From Maylandia zebra (lineage: Eukaryota > Chordata > Actinopteri > Cichliformes > Cichlidae), in contig NC_135170.1 in NCBI RefSeq assembly GCF_041146795.1, forward strand, positions 35,980,659-36,044,658: a DNA stretch of 64,000 bases, read 5' to 3'. A program made the translations under genes and the position numbers. Under the pieces are notes generated by a model that did not search any database, was not told where the DNA came from, and saw only the letters and a list, made by a program, of their open reading frames with translations. This document shows, one piece after another, positions 54,568-64,000 of this stretch. The first letter of the stretch is position 1. Each line of letters starts with the position of its first letter.

Positions 54568-55149
54568 CTTCGCTTTTATAGCCGTGGTCTCTCATCTTGA
54601 TTACACGAAGTAATTTACTATTACTACTCTGAAATATGAATTACATCTGAAATAATCAAATACATGTAATAGAATGTTAATAGTACATTTCCCTTTTTTA
54701 GGAAATGACCTGTATGTATCTGTGTGAAATCAATAAATGGATCAGGTGCTGCATTATCTTTAGTTACATTGATAATATTTATTTATGGTGAAACAGTGGT
54801 GGAATATCGCTGTTGCTTTCGTATAAATGAAGCGGACATACCTGCGTGGCCGCGATCTAATCCTGTTTACATAAAGTGAACCTGCTCCCGAGCAGGTTTA
54901 CGCTTACGGCTCTGTTGCTATGACAGCAAGTCCCGGATGAGCTTCAGGGAACCGACTGATCCAGGATCACGCGAAATCGTCAACAATCTAATCCGGCTAA
55001 CCTACTTAGCGAGGTACGAAGAACGGGCCCCTGATCTGTAACTGAACATGTTTACATTTGTGTAGAGATGATTTTGGTCAGTTTTATGCCACTTAATGTG
55101 ATATGCACATGAAAATAAATAGAAACTTTTTTATTTGCTTTATCCAATG

Positions 55150-55275
55150 AAAGATCTGCTTAATTCAGAAAGCTTTCCACATTTTTTCATGTTACAGCCT
55201 TTTGATTTTTCGTCTTTAAATTCTCGTACAACACCTCATAATGACAAAGTGACAAAAGTTTGTTTGAAATCACGT
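55150..55275 (+). mobile_element. Tc1-like element terminal fragment
   Basis: AAGCTTTCCACATTTTTTCA, TGTTACAGCC and CACCTCATAATGACAAAGTG are the 3' region of a common fish Tc1-like element. No transposase core remains. Confidence 0.5.
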
Positions 55276-55785
55276 GTTTGATTGTCTTCACCTGCGTCCA
55301 ATCACTCTATAAGACCATGAACACACAAGCATGGTGCTCAGAGCATCAGACTACCACACATCAGCTGCTGATGGTGCTTAACTGTGGATTATCTCCTTCG
55401 TATATGGATGCTCCAGTGTCTCCTCTACTAAAGGAGGTAACAAAGGAAGCACCAAGGAACCTTTCTTTAGTGTTCATCCTACCAGCTGTGATTATGGCTG
55501 CTGCACAGACATGTTCAGGTCACGTCGGTCAATTCAGAGCCTTCTCTTAATGTTTGTCTGATCCATCGTCTTGCACTCTGTGGTTTCCCACTCTGCATTT
55601 TTGGGAATCTTGTTTTGTGTCTCTGCTGAAAGGATTTTGTGTTTCCTTGTTAATAAACGCTGATTGTTCATTCCTCCTGCCTTCATGTTTTATATTTCCT
55701 TCCTCGCAGCTGCTTTATGATTTATGTCAGTGCTGTAAGAGATGGTGACTGGGACAGTTCTCACATACTAATATTCTTCCAACAG
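55276..55785. other. upstream flank or intron of the third GIMAP exon
   Basis: A TATA-like CTCTATAAGACC precedes an ATG at 55317, but that frame ends at its donor in phase 0, incompatible with the phase-1 acceptor at 55785. No usable first exon was seen here. Confidence 0.4.
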
Positions 55786-56615
55786 ATGACCTGAGGATCG
55801 TGCTGTTTGGAAAGACCTCGGTTGGTAAAAGTACTCTAGGAAACATCATCATGGGGAACACAGAGACTTTCACCTCAAAGGATTCGTCCAAAGATCGCAC
55901 ACAGAAATCCCACAGCACTGTGGAAGGTCAAAAAGTGGCTGTTGTTGATACTCCAGGTCTGTTTAAACCTGGAAAACATGAAGATGAGCTGGTGAACGAG
56001 ATCAAGCGATCCATTGATCTTGCCAGTCCTGGTCCTCATGTGTTCCTGCTGGTGCTGAGGTTCGGTATGATCACCTCTGAAGAATTAGAGGTACTGGAGG
56101 TTTTTGTGCGCACCTTTGGCAGACGTGCATTGGCCTACACAACAGTGGTGTTCACCCATAGAAATGAAGATGAAGACTATGAAGCTAACATACAGGAGGC
56201 TATGATCGAGAGTAAGGATTTCAGAGAACTCATTGAGCAGTGCCAGTGGAGATATTTTGCTTTTAACATTGAAGACAAAAGTCCTGCTCAGGTCACCGAG
56301 CTGCTGAAGAAGATAACACCGATGGGAAAAGATTACTTCTACACTCCTGACATGCTCCAAGAGGCTGGAAAACCGGACGAGCAGGACGAAAAACCAAAAA
56401 CAGCAGAAAGAACAGGCAGGCGTGCGCTTCTGGAAAGGACTGGATTGGTGGGAATCATTTTGGGATCTGTGGGGGGATATTTACTTGGAGGTGGTGAGCT
56501 GACGTCTACATCGGGAGCTTTACTGGGAGCTTTAGGGGGTTCAGTACTGTTGATGGGAACAACAGCTTTAGCGATGAAGGCCAAAATGCTCACTGAGAAA
56601 TGCTGCAAAAAGTGA
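55786..56615 (+). CDS. GTPase IMAP-family protein (AIG1 domain exon)
   Basis: The acceptor CTTCCAACAG precedes a phase-1 exon of 275 codons ending in TGA. All main motifs are seen: GKTSVGKST P-loop (exon residues 8-16), VVDTPGLF (52-59), SPGPHVFLLV, VVFTHRNEDED at the G4 position and RYFAFNIED near G5. The C-terminus (GLVGIILGSVGGYLLGGGEL, then GALLGALGGSVLLMGTTALA) is a Gly-zipper-like hydrophobic segment followed by a basic KCCKK end, suggesting a membrane anchor. It is the most canonical of the three copies and should bind GTP. Its first coding exon was not found nearby; the exon at 28024 fits in phase but is 27.7 kb upstream. Confidence 0.9.
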
Positions 56616-57639
56616 GTTTTTAATTGATTTAGCTTTTTGTAAAATGTTTCAAAAACAGATTCAAACCTTTAAAAATGAAAGGAATGGCCACGATGGCTCG
56701 TTACCGTGACGATTTGACCTGGGCTGTATTTTCATCTAATACCAGTTTGTACCACATGATGCAGCAGTGAGTCGGTGTAATGTTCATGCAACCAGGTCTC
56801 TTTTTCTTTTTTTACCTTTTCATATTGTAAGGGATATTTGTGCTTTAAGCAACAGGACTAGATGTTACAATCCCTGAACATGCATTGCTTCAAATGTAGA
56901 AAGTCTTGAGCAATGACTGTTATCATCGTTTTGTGCCTCAACCTCACAAGATGTTTCTGTCTTTTATCACAAGCTAAGGGACATCTGTACAGTTTGTATT
57001 CTGGTTGCTGATTGGTTGAGCTCTCTAAACTCTTTAAAAACATCTAACTTTCAGTGGTTTGCAGAGTAGTTTACAGTAAAATAATCACCAGTGAATTAGC
57101 AGTTGTTGGTGGAGGGGAGAGCCACAAGATTACTGGGTACCTCCAGATACTTTACTGGGAAACAAACCTGAAACAGAACATCATCCTCCAAAATTGCTCT
57201 TTAAAAAAGAAAAATCATAGAAGCCAAACATCTGTTACTGTCAGCTTTCAAATTTGCACATTGAATTTATTATCTCCATGTTTTGCTGTTTGAAGATGCT
57301 GTTCTGGGAGCTTGTGATTGCTCTTTTTGTAGCATTTAAATCACTTTAAAAACTGTGTAAAGTAATAAAAATCCAAATAATATAATTTATAATTTCTGTT
57401 ATGTTGCATTTTTCATTTATTACCTGAAGCAGTGCTTTGATATTGAGATTGTAGTGTTACTAGGGTGGAGCACGTGATCACAGACCTCTCCACACTTCAG
57501 TGTCGCTGTGGATGCTGTCACCTCTAACGTCAGCTCTCCTGTCTGTTCTACTGTCTGGTTTTGGTGGGTTGCTGTGCAGACTGCAGCAGCTACAAGCAGG
57601 AGAGGAGGGGAAAATATTTAAGCTCCAGAAAAAGTGATA
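56616..57639. other. 3' flank of the third GIMAP exon
   Basis: Contains AATAAA-type signals near 57364 and, at 57004-57037, CTGATTGGTTGAG followed by CTTTAAAAA, resembling the promoter words of the other GIMAP-like first exons. No coding exon was supported after it. Confidence 0.35.
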
Positions 57640-58113
57640 TGGGTGTATAATAAGTGAAATAAGTTAAAGCTTGTACAACATGTTCAGCGCCACCTTGTGT
57701 CAGTACAGAATGTGACAGCAACCGGTTGGTTGTTTGCTGTTAATAGACTTACTATGCATGTAAGCTAGCTGGTGACAGAACTGCTAACTCAGTGGAAAAC
57801 ATGGAAACTAACATTAGAGCAGAGCAGACTAAGGAGGTCTCTTTTTGTGTTGCAATGATAAGCTTCATGTTAAGAAACCAAGGAGCCAGTGCCCACTTCC
57901 ACTGTCAGTCCCTTTAGCAGTAAGTGGTTCTTCGATGTTTGGCTGTGCTGGAACAGGTATGTCCTCCTGTTAGCCGTGATGTTCGGGTTTGCAGAGAACT
58001 GTATAAATGAGGACTGTGTGCAGGAGAGCCTGTTTCAGTTCGACAACCCCGTGGTTCACTCGACCGACATTTTCCTTGTCGGGTTAACTTTAACACTTAT
58101 TTCCTAAATCCAG
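57640..58113 (-). mobile_element. long-inverted-repeat element, copy B (inverted relative to copy A)
   Basis: Its reverse complement contains CCCGAACATCACGGCTAACA and CCACTTACTGCTAAAG, matching 40530-40600 of copy A (ACACGAACGTTACGGCTAAC, CCACTTACTGCTAAAG). Both arms (AACATGTTCAGCGCCACCTT; TAACACTTATTTCCTAAATC) also correspond. Copies A and B are clearly diverged. Confidence 0.6.
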
Positions 58114-58950
58114 CTTCACAGACCATTTTACAGAGCAGAGATCCATGCTGAGAATTTTCCTTTCTACATGTCGTTGTTCATGTCCACTTTAAAATGTCCA
58201 AAGGGTTGGATTTGGTCCTTCAGTTTGAGATTTTTATATCAAACTCTTACTTGATAGCTTAAAAATACTCGAATCAAACGAATCACAAAAATATCTTTGT
58301 GTTTTTTTCACCTCTATCATGGAGAGTCCCAGGTATTTAACCTGCTGTGGGGACGTCACCTTGGGCTACGTCGTAGCCTAGCCTAGCCTAGACGTAGCCT
58401 TAGATGCTGGGGAATCAAAGGCAGACGGCTCTGCTGAAAAATGAAGTAAGGGAGGGTGAGAGGAAAGAGCAGAGAGCTCGAACAGGAAGCACAGCGTGTT
58501 TCTGCTCACAGTCTCAGAGGTGAAGCCCTGAACCTGTGTGGTTTAGTGAAATGCTGCCCTCTGCTGCTCACAGGAGGAAACACAGCCTGCAGCTGCAAAC
58601 AAACAAGCCTCTGCTGCTGAGCCTGTTGTTCTGCAGTTTCACCATTAACCACTAGGTGGCACTGATGTTTCTCTCTGTGAGTTGATCCAGCTGCCCCGAC
58701 ATGAACTCAAGTCTCCTTTTCCAGATCAGTTTCCACACAGTGGGAAAAGGCCATGGAGTGAAGGAAAGGTGTGAAGGAGAGACTTAAAAGGACTCAGGAA
58801 AGGAGAAGCAGACTGCTTTTACGCTGGACTCCTTAATCATGTCTGCACTGCTGAAACTACACTGCCTATAGGATGGACTACAGAAGCCGGCCTTACAGTA
58901 CATCATCCCAGCGTGTTCTGTCGTTTCCTGCAGGAAAATATAACACTTCA
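58114..58950. other. no gene recognised
   Basis: Includes a small inverted word cluster (CTACGTCGTAGCCTAGCCTA then AGACGTAGCC) at 58366-58400. No exon was recognised. Confidence 0.4.
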
Positions 58951-58954
58951 CTCA

Positions 58955-59651
58955 ACTGCGAGATTTCAAACAGCTTTATTGTGACTGCAGATGCTCCAGT
59001 GCAGAAAAACAGCGACAGAAGAAGAAGCAGCCAGACCTGAGTAGGAGGCCAATCACAGCTCGGGGGACACTTGGGGACATTTTTATTATTATTATGAAAA
59101 CTAATTAAAAATACTATAAATGCTTTAAATGAACTATGAAATAAAAAATGAACGGTGGACGGAAAAAAAGTTGTTTTCATGACAATCTTGATGCAAAAAT
59201 GTTCCATTAATATTATTTTAAAATAACAATATTTGCAGCAAATATTTGAAAAATGTTTGTTAATGAGCACTGAAATGTTTTTTACAGAGTTAATGTAGAA
59301 AAGAGTTCAGTGAGCTTTGAGGCTGAAATCATCCCACACACTGTTTCTTTTTTTGGTCTTTGGTGACGTCAGAAGCTCTCAGACGAGAGCCAATGAAGCG
59401 GTTTGAGGGGAAACGTCACGAGGACGCCGCCGCACTCACGTGTCTGCCATGAATATGAATCTGAAGCCTGCCAGCTTCCATTAGCGCGCTCTTCAAACTG
59501 CTACTACAATTTAGCCTAGCATTACTTTGGCAGGAAGTGATGTCCCTAGAGTCTGACAGATGGCGAGCTGCAGTCTGGAGACATGATGCTGGTGATGGTG
59601 GTCATGGTGATAGACTTCCTGAGTGGACAGATCGATGGCGTCTCTCGTGTT
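58955..59651 (-). other. probable 3' UTR of the minus-strand gene
   Basis: After the stop at 59652 the minus strand has no long frame until an AATAAA signal (plus TTTATT at 58975-58980) within AATAAAGCTGTTTGAAATC. About 700 bp is a reasonable 3' UTR. The cleavage site near 58955 is inferred. Confidence 0.45.
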
Positions 59652-59754
59652 TCAGAGGGAGTAAAGCTTCAGCTGCTCCTCTATGTCGGCCTCCGTCACC
59701 TCCTGGTTCGCCTTCAGCAGCTGGAAGATGGCCGCCAGCTGCTCCTGTTGCACC
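59652..59754 (-). CDS. last coding exon of an unrecognised gene
   Basis: The acceptor TTGACATCCCAG ends at 59755. The exon encodes 33 residues after one carried-over base, VQQEQLAAIFQLLKANQEVT then EADIEEQLKLYSL, and stops with TGA at 59652-59654. The amphipathic, acidic helix-like composition is typical of a conserved short C-terminus and unlike any transposon protein in the window. A downstream AATAAA supports a transcript end. Upstream exons should lie to the right of 59830 but were not identified. I do not recognise the protein. The acceptor is preceded by a long TG repeat on the sense strand. Confidence 0.55.
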
Positions 59755-59763
59755 CTGGGATGT

Positions 59764-59764
59764 C

Positions 59765-59827
<63 letters not shown>
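59764..59827. repeat. CA/TG microsatellite beside a splice acceptor
   Basis: About 32 CA units on the plus strand, that is TG units on the sense strand of the minus-strand gene, end nine bases before the CAG acceptor. Confidence 0.95.
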
Positions 59828-59829
<2 letters not shown>

Positions 59830-61185
59830 TTAACAGTTTAGCCTCCAGGATCGTTTTTATTGTTGATCCTCGCTCAGGTGTTTTCAGATAGTGGGTTTGG
59901 ATGTTCACTGAATGATTTCAATATGAATGAACCAGATTATTGCAAACAGCTAACAGTCTCACCATCTGCACCATCTGAGCCTTACATAGCTGCCTGCAGC
60001 TAGCAACCAGGTAGCACATCATTAGACAGTACTGCGCTGAAGTCTTCAGCCAACGAGCTTGACAATGAATGTTTGGTGTGAGCACCATCATCCTTCAGCT
60101 CTCTGAGGATCTCTTCTCCAGGCTTCTTGAAGGACGTTCAGAGCTCTTCTTTGGATGTTTCTGCCTCAGGATGTCCTTACCAATGTTCCCTCTAATGTTT
60201 CATGTGTCTGAACACACAAACTCCCTGAGCGGACACTTGGACCACAGTGAGCAACAGCAGACGTGAGCACACGGTCACGCCAGCATCGAATCCATGCATG
60301 GTTCATTAAAGTAATCAAATTACAGCATTTACATTTATGTTACACTACTTTTAGTTAACTGCTTTAGCCCACTTACAATGAAAATTTAAAAAAATCTTGT
60401 TCATGACCTGTGCAGCATGTTAACACTATTGGAAGTAAAAATAACTTGAACTCCAATTTTGAAAACACAACTTTCTTTCTTTTCTTTTTTTTCTTTTTAT
60501 AAAGCTCTGACTTCTGAGTCTGTGGTCTGTTAGAGAGTCTGTAACTCTGCAAAATACAGTAAATAATGACCAATGTTGGGCAGGTAATGATATAGTTACT
60601 TCTTCAAAAAAGTAACTGAGTAATGCAAACAACAAGATTTTTTGCAGCTGTTTACCTAAAAATGCAGCCAAGGCGTTTTTTAAACAAACATTTCAAACTA
60701 TTTACAGAACAATCAGCTGTTCTGCATCAAATCTGATGCCACGCAAATTATTTGTGCCGCTCCAAAAAATAATTTGTGTCCACTATGAGATGAAGGAGAA
60801 CAACAGCCTGATACCTGCAGGCCTGACAGCAGCAGATGTGTCACTGCTGTAACACCTGTAACACTCAGCAGGCGCCTCATTGTTCTGACACACAACAAAA
60901 CCATTGACTACACTTAGTTAGCAGAGCGATGCTACTGTGAACTGAGGAGCGATTGTCCTGATGTGAGCTTCTACTCAGGGTTTTTTCTTCATGTTCAGAG
61001 CAGAAATGTTTTTGTTAAGAAACTGGATGTTGTGTTTTTCTCCACAATTTTAATTATAAGCTAGATACATTTCTACTAATGAAATGAGTTTGCTAACAGC
61101 AACAGGGATGAGTCAGTGAGTCAGTTGGGTTTGTGAATCATGATTCACGAGTCAGTAAAGTGATTCTCGAGTACTGAACGATTCG
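59828..61185. other. repeat-rich flank, no gene recognised
   Basis: 60181-60300 begins CAATGTTCCCTCTAATGTTT and continues CTCCCTGAGCGGACACTTGG, a dispersed repeat. 60571-60640 (AATGTTGGGCAGGTAATGAT, AAGTAACTGAGTAATGC) resembles a degraded hAT end. 61100-61207 ends in GATTCGTTCATGATTCGCGC then ATCACTA, another hAT-like terminus. Intron sequence of the minus-strand gene probably lies here. Confidence 0.4.
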
Positions 61186-61189
61186 TTCA

Positions 61190-61490
61190 TGATTCGCGCA
61201 TCACTACACGCCGCTTTGCTCGCTAAAACAGCGGTGTCGGCACATAAGGACGCTGTCATAGCCTGTCAACGTTGATTGGCTGCATATATACGAATGTGGG
61301 ATAAGGCGGCATCGTTCTGATCCCGTACAGGAGCAGCCAGTCACTGTCTGACTAACACTGAAGAACAGAATTGTTAACGCATTTATTTTAATTTCAATTC
61401 AGGTAGATTTTTTTCTGTGTGCAGAGGCCGTGCAGCAGTGCAGAATTGTGCACGCGCGCAGCTTGGGGGGAACATTGGTCCCCGCACTGC
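61190..61490 (-). repeat. inverted, diverged copy of the tandem-unit dispersed repeat
   Basis: AAAACAGCGGTGTCGGCACA, TAAGGACGCTGTCATAGCCT, GGGATAAGGCGGCATCGTTC and GCAGCTTGGGGGGAACATTG are the reverse of motifs at 42926-43300. Confidence 0.65.
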
Positions 61491-61499
61491 TTCAGGAAT

Positions 61500-62255
61500 G
61501 CTGAGCTCCAGCTCTGGGGAGGCCCATCCATGACTGATAGTGCTCCACTGTGTGTTGACATGCTTTCACTGCGCTGGCAGTGTGTATGGGATCATCGTCA
61601 GGCTGAAAAATGAGGCTGCCAATCAGAATCTTTCAGATGTTACTGCATGTGGATCAAAATTTGATTTTCTTCATTAATCAGCAGTTTTAACTCCAACACA
61701 CATCCAGCTAAATGAAACCAGTCCAAAGACTCTGGCACTGCAAACGTCTCTGAAAGTGTTTCCACTGATGATTCCCAGCAGTGGCTGTAAGCTGACAGTA
61801 TTTCGTCTGCCCCTCCTCTGTTAGGTCTTGAGGCTGAGATAAAACAGGAGCGTTTCAATCATCTGCATCTTGATATTTTGAAACCAGACTCGTCACTCAT
61901 CACTTTTGATCCTAAATTCTCAGTGAGAGATCTCTGAGCTCATCAACCCGACAGGCTGGACGAGCTCAGAGATCAGCTGAGCAGCAGGCTCACCTCCTGA
62001 CCTCTTACAGCCAGAGGACATCTTAATGCAGGTTTGCCATATTTGGAGGGACTTTCATTTTTTGTGTCGTCTGTGGTTACACTTTTAGTTTTTCATATGT
62101 TGCCTCTAAACAACCACCTGATGGTGCTGTTGTCTCTGTCAGCTCCACCTAAACTTTGAAGCAAAAACAGGAAACAGGAAAGAATAAACAAACATCAAGA
62201 ATGGGCAAAAGTACTTTTAATAATCCAGAATTTACAAAACAAAGATCAGAAAGAC
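61500..62255. other. no gene recognised
   Basis: Contains a 13-bp perfect inverted repeat, GATCTCTGAGCTC at 61928 and GAGCTCAGAGATC at 61961, with a 20-base loop. No exon was recognised. Confidence 0.4.
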
Positions 62256-62257
62256 TT

Positions 62258-62341
62258 TCGCCCTATGACAGCTGGGATAGGCTCCAGCGCCCCCCGCGAC
62301 CCTGAAAAAGGATAAGCGGAAGCGAATGGATGGATGGATGA
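62258..62341 (+). repeat. Rex3-type 3' end or related dispersed repeat
   Basis: TTCGCCCTATGACAGCTGGG, ATAGGCTCCAGCGCCCCCCG and GGATAAGCGGAAGCGAATGG run into GGATGGATGG units. It is related to 20005-20125. Confidence 0.5.
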
Positions 62342-62344
62342 AGA

Positions 62345-63182
62345 TCAGAAAGAATCAACAACATGTTTCACGCTTTTATTTCATGGTTAACTTTTAAAAT
62401 CACAACTGAACACTGAAGCCAGCAGGAACGTTTTATTGCAGCTTGTCGTCTAATTTTCTTTCTTCATTTGAAACCAGCAGTGAGAACCAGGTTATACTGA
62501 GGTTAACTTCATTAACATTCACTCACATAATTAATTTGTTTGCTTCAGAAAAGCTGGACACGAAAAGCAGACAGAAAAGAAACTCCTGGAGGCACTTTGG
62601 TGTGAAGACGTTTGCTTTTCACAAGCAGCTCAAACCTCAAAACTCAACAACAAGAGAAGAAAGTAGGACTTCCTGCAGGGTCTTATCTCATCTCTTCAGA
62701 GCCCCTCATCCTCACAGATCAGCTGTAAGAACACAAAGAAAACACTAGTTTGAGATCACAACTACAGGAAAACTTCTAAAAATGACTCAAACCGTCTGAA
62801 AATCTAAACCCGGTGACGCTAACACGCACCAGAGTTAGCGCAGTTTAACGTGACGTTGTTCTGGAGTCACCTCAGCTCTGAGAGATGCTAACGCCAACAC
62901 TGACTCTACTCGAATATTCAGGTTTATAGATGCTGAAGTTTTTTGGGCAGAGAAGTAAACGGTGCTGCACCGAAAACCTCCTCCAGGTTGCTTTGGTGCC
63001 TCGTAGTTTGCATAGAAGTCGCCGACTTGCAACGAGTCGTCAACGACTCACTGAGCTGTTGTGGCAGAGCTCGCCTTCAGAGTAAAAGCTGCATGAAATG
63101 TGTTGGCTACAGCGATAAGGCACAACTTTTACTTTGAAAGCAAATGTTCTGTTTCCTGTGGTTGGTGTTTGCAGTCTGATCC
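62345..63182. other. no gene recognised
   Basis: Minus-strand frame 62835-63032 (MQVGDFYANYEAPKQPGGGF and on) is compositionally plausible but lacks splice or family support. Nothing is called. Confidence 0.35.
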
Positions 63183-63190
63183 AGTGCGAA

Positions 63191-63679
63191 CAGTGTTGCC
63201 AATTTAGCGACTCTGTCGCTATATTTAGCGAGTTTTCAGACGTGAAAGCGCGTATGGCTTTTACTCTCAACAAGCAGCGGGTGCTGTAACGCAGTCAGTT
63301 CTTTTACTCTTATGCTGTTTTGTGGATCACAAGGTTTAAAACTACTTATAAACACAAACACAAAGTAACTCCACCAGAGCGCCTATTTCGGGTCACTTGC
63401 CGGTCCAAGCCCGGGTAAAGGAGCAGGGTTGGAATTGTGACATTAAAAAAAACAATAATTGCTAAAAGAAATTTAATTTGTAGTTCTAAATAAACTCTAA
63501 CTGCATTTAGGACGTTTTTAACTCCCTTTATGTCTCTTCCACGATGTTATTTCTCTCTCCAACAACATAGGTTACAATTAGATTAGCATGACCAATTATG
63601 CAAATTAGGCGATGACGTCATTTAGCGACTTTTAGGACAACCAATAGCGATTTTCCTTACTGAGGAGTTGGCAACACTG
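63191..63679. mobile_element. 489-bp nonautonomous hAT element with 8-bp duplication
   Basis: The inverted ends CAGTGTTGCCAA and TTGGCAACACTG are flanked by AGTGCGAA at 63183-63190 and 63680-63687. Subterminal TTTAGCGAC/GTCGCTA words recur near both ends. No coding capacity. Confidence 0.88.
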
Positions 63680-63687
63680 AGTGCGAA

Positions 63688-64000
63688 CCACAGGAGACTG
63701 CAGAGGTCTGCTACCAGAACATAAAACACACACAGGTTTTAGGTGCAGCACTTTGGGGCTGATGTAACCTAGGCAACAGTCACCCTCCAGTCGGAGACAA
63801 CACGCGTTTCCTTGACTGCAGGTTGCTGAGCGGTCACCGGGAAGCCTGAGCTAACAGTTCAGTGGAAAGTCCTTCACGAGTGACTCCAGCTGATCGAGGC
63901 GACCAGAGTCAGAGGTCAGTTAGGTTAACTAGTTCGACTCATGGACACGTTGCCTAACATGGTTAATGACGGCTCTCCTGACAGGTGAAGCAAAGGGCGG
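63688..64000. other. no gene recognised
   Basis: Ordinary mixed sequence to the window edge. Confidence 0.4.

Larger units (their letters stand above)
53483..55030. mobile_element. internally deleted PIF/Harbinger element (1548 bp) with CTG target duplication
   Basis: GGGCCCGTTCTTCGTAC at the left matches, inverted, GTACGAAGAACGGGCCC at the right, with CTG at 53480-53482 and 55031-55033. Three-base CWG duplications are known for some fish Harbinger families. Inside are remnants of both Harbinger genes: the Myb/SANT-like protein (plus) and the DDE transposase N-terminus (minus). Confidence 0.85.

Noticed and set aside
55317-55437. ATG frame after a TATA-like box as first exon of the third GIMAP
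   Set aside because: Its only good donor (GGAG/GTAACA) leaves phase 0, while the AIG1 exon needs phase 1; joining would give an immediate stop.
61928-61973. 13-bp perfect hairpin GATCTCTGAGCTC as a regulatory or transposon end pair
   Set aside because: No flanking duplication or related element end; too short to support a claim.
62835-63032. 65-codon minus frame starting MQVGDFYANYEAPKQ
   Set aside because: No splice sites, no family recognised and no neighbouring exons.
1-64000. CRISPR array, operons or bacterial features
   Set aside because: No spaced direct repeats; intron-bearing genes and vertebrate retroposons show eukaryotic nuclear DNA.

Overview
This window is nuclear DNA of a ray-finned fish. 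It has short coding exons in long introns, fish LINE families (Rex1/CR1-like, L2-like, Rex3-like and a restriction-like-endonuclease LINE), hAT, Tc1 and Harbinger DNA transposons, L2-type repeats ending in AATTG units, and GIMAP-type GTPase exons. The repeat mix suggests a percomorph, possibly a cichlid; that last step is a guess. Most of the window is transposon debris and host genes occupy only a few kilobases.

Host genes: (1) a probable coding exon of unknown identity at 495-753 on the minus strand; (2) a small GIMAP/AIG1-like cluster on the plus strand with AIG1 exons at 18342-19093, 38806-39620 and 55786-56615, plus two candidate first exons at 16407-16419 and 28024-28090; (3) the last coding exon of an unrecognised minus-strand gene at 59652-59754, with a 3' UTR running to about 58955. 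All GIMAP-type exon junctions are phase 1. The second and third copies keep a P-loop and a hydrophobic C-terminus. The first has lost the nucleotide-binding motifs but stays open, so it looks like a pseudo-GTPase.

Layout: 1-16 kb is flanking DNA with a solo LTR, a long Rex1-like LINE (reading frame of 897 codons), L2 and Rex3 pieces and a GC-rich unclassified repeat. 16-19 kb holds GIMAP-like gene 1. 23-27 kb is a 3.8-kb repeat with inverted ends and degenerate minus-strand exons. 28-39 kb may be one 10.7-kb GIMAP intron packed with nested LINE fragments. 42-48 kb is a tandem array of 2.5-2.6-kb units (two whole, one partial). 48.5-50.1 kb is a Tc1 element with an open transposase. 50.3-55 kb holds a BEL/Pao fossil split by a hAT element, a 40-bp mini-transposon and an internally deleted Harbinger element. 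55.8-56.6 kb is the third GIMAP. The remainder is repeat-rich flank with the 3' end of one minus-strand gene.

Many insertions can be dated relative to each other because their target-site duplications are readable by eye: TCTGTCAC, GTTTATAT, GTACATAT, AGTGCGAA, CCTTAGTG, CTG, GAGTT and GCTGG. All gene and family names rest on motif recognition only; no database was searched.
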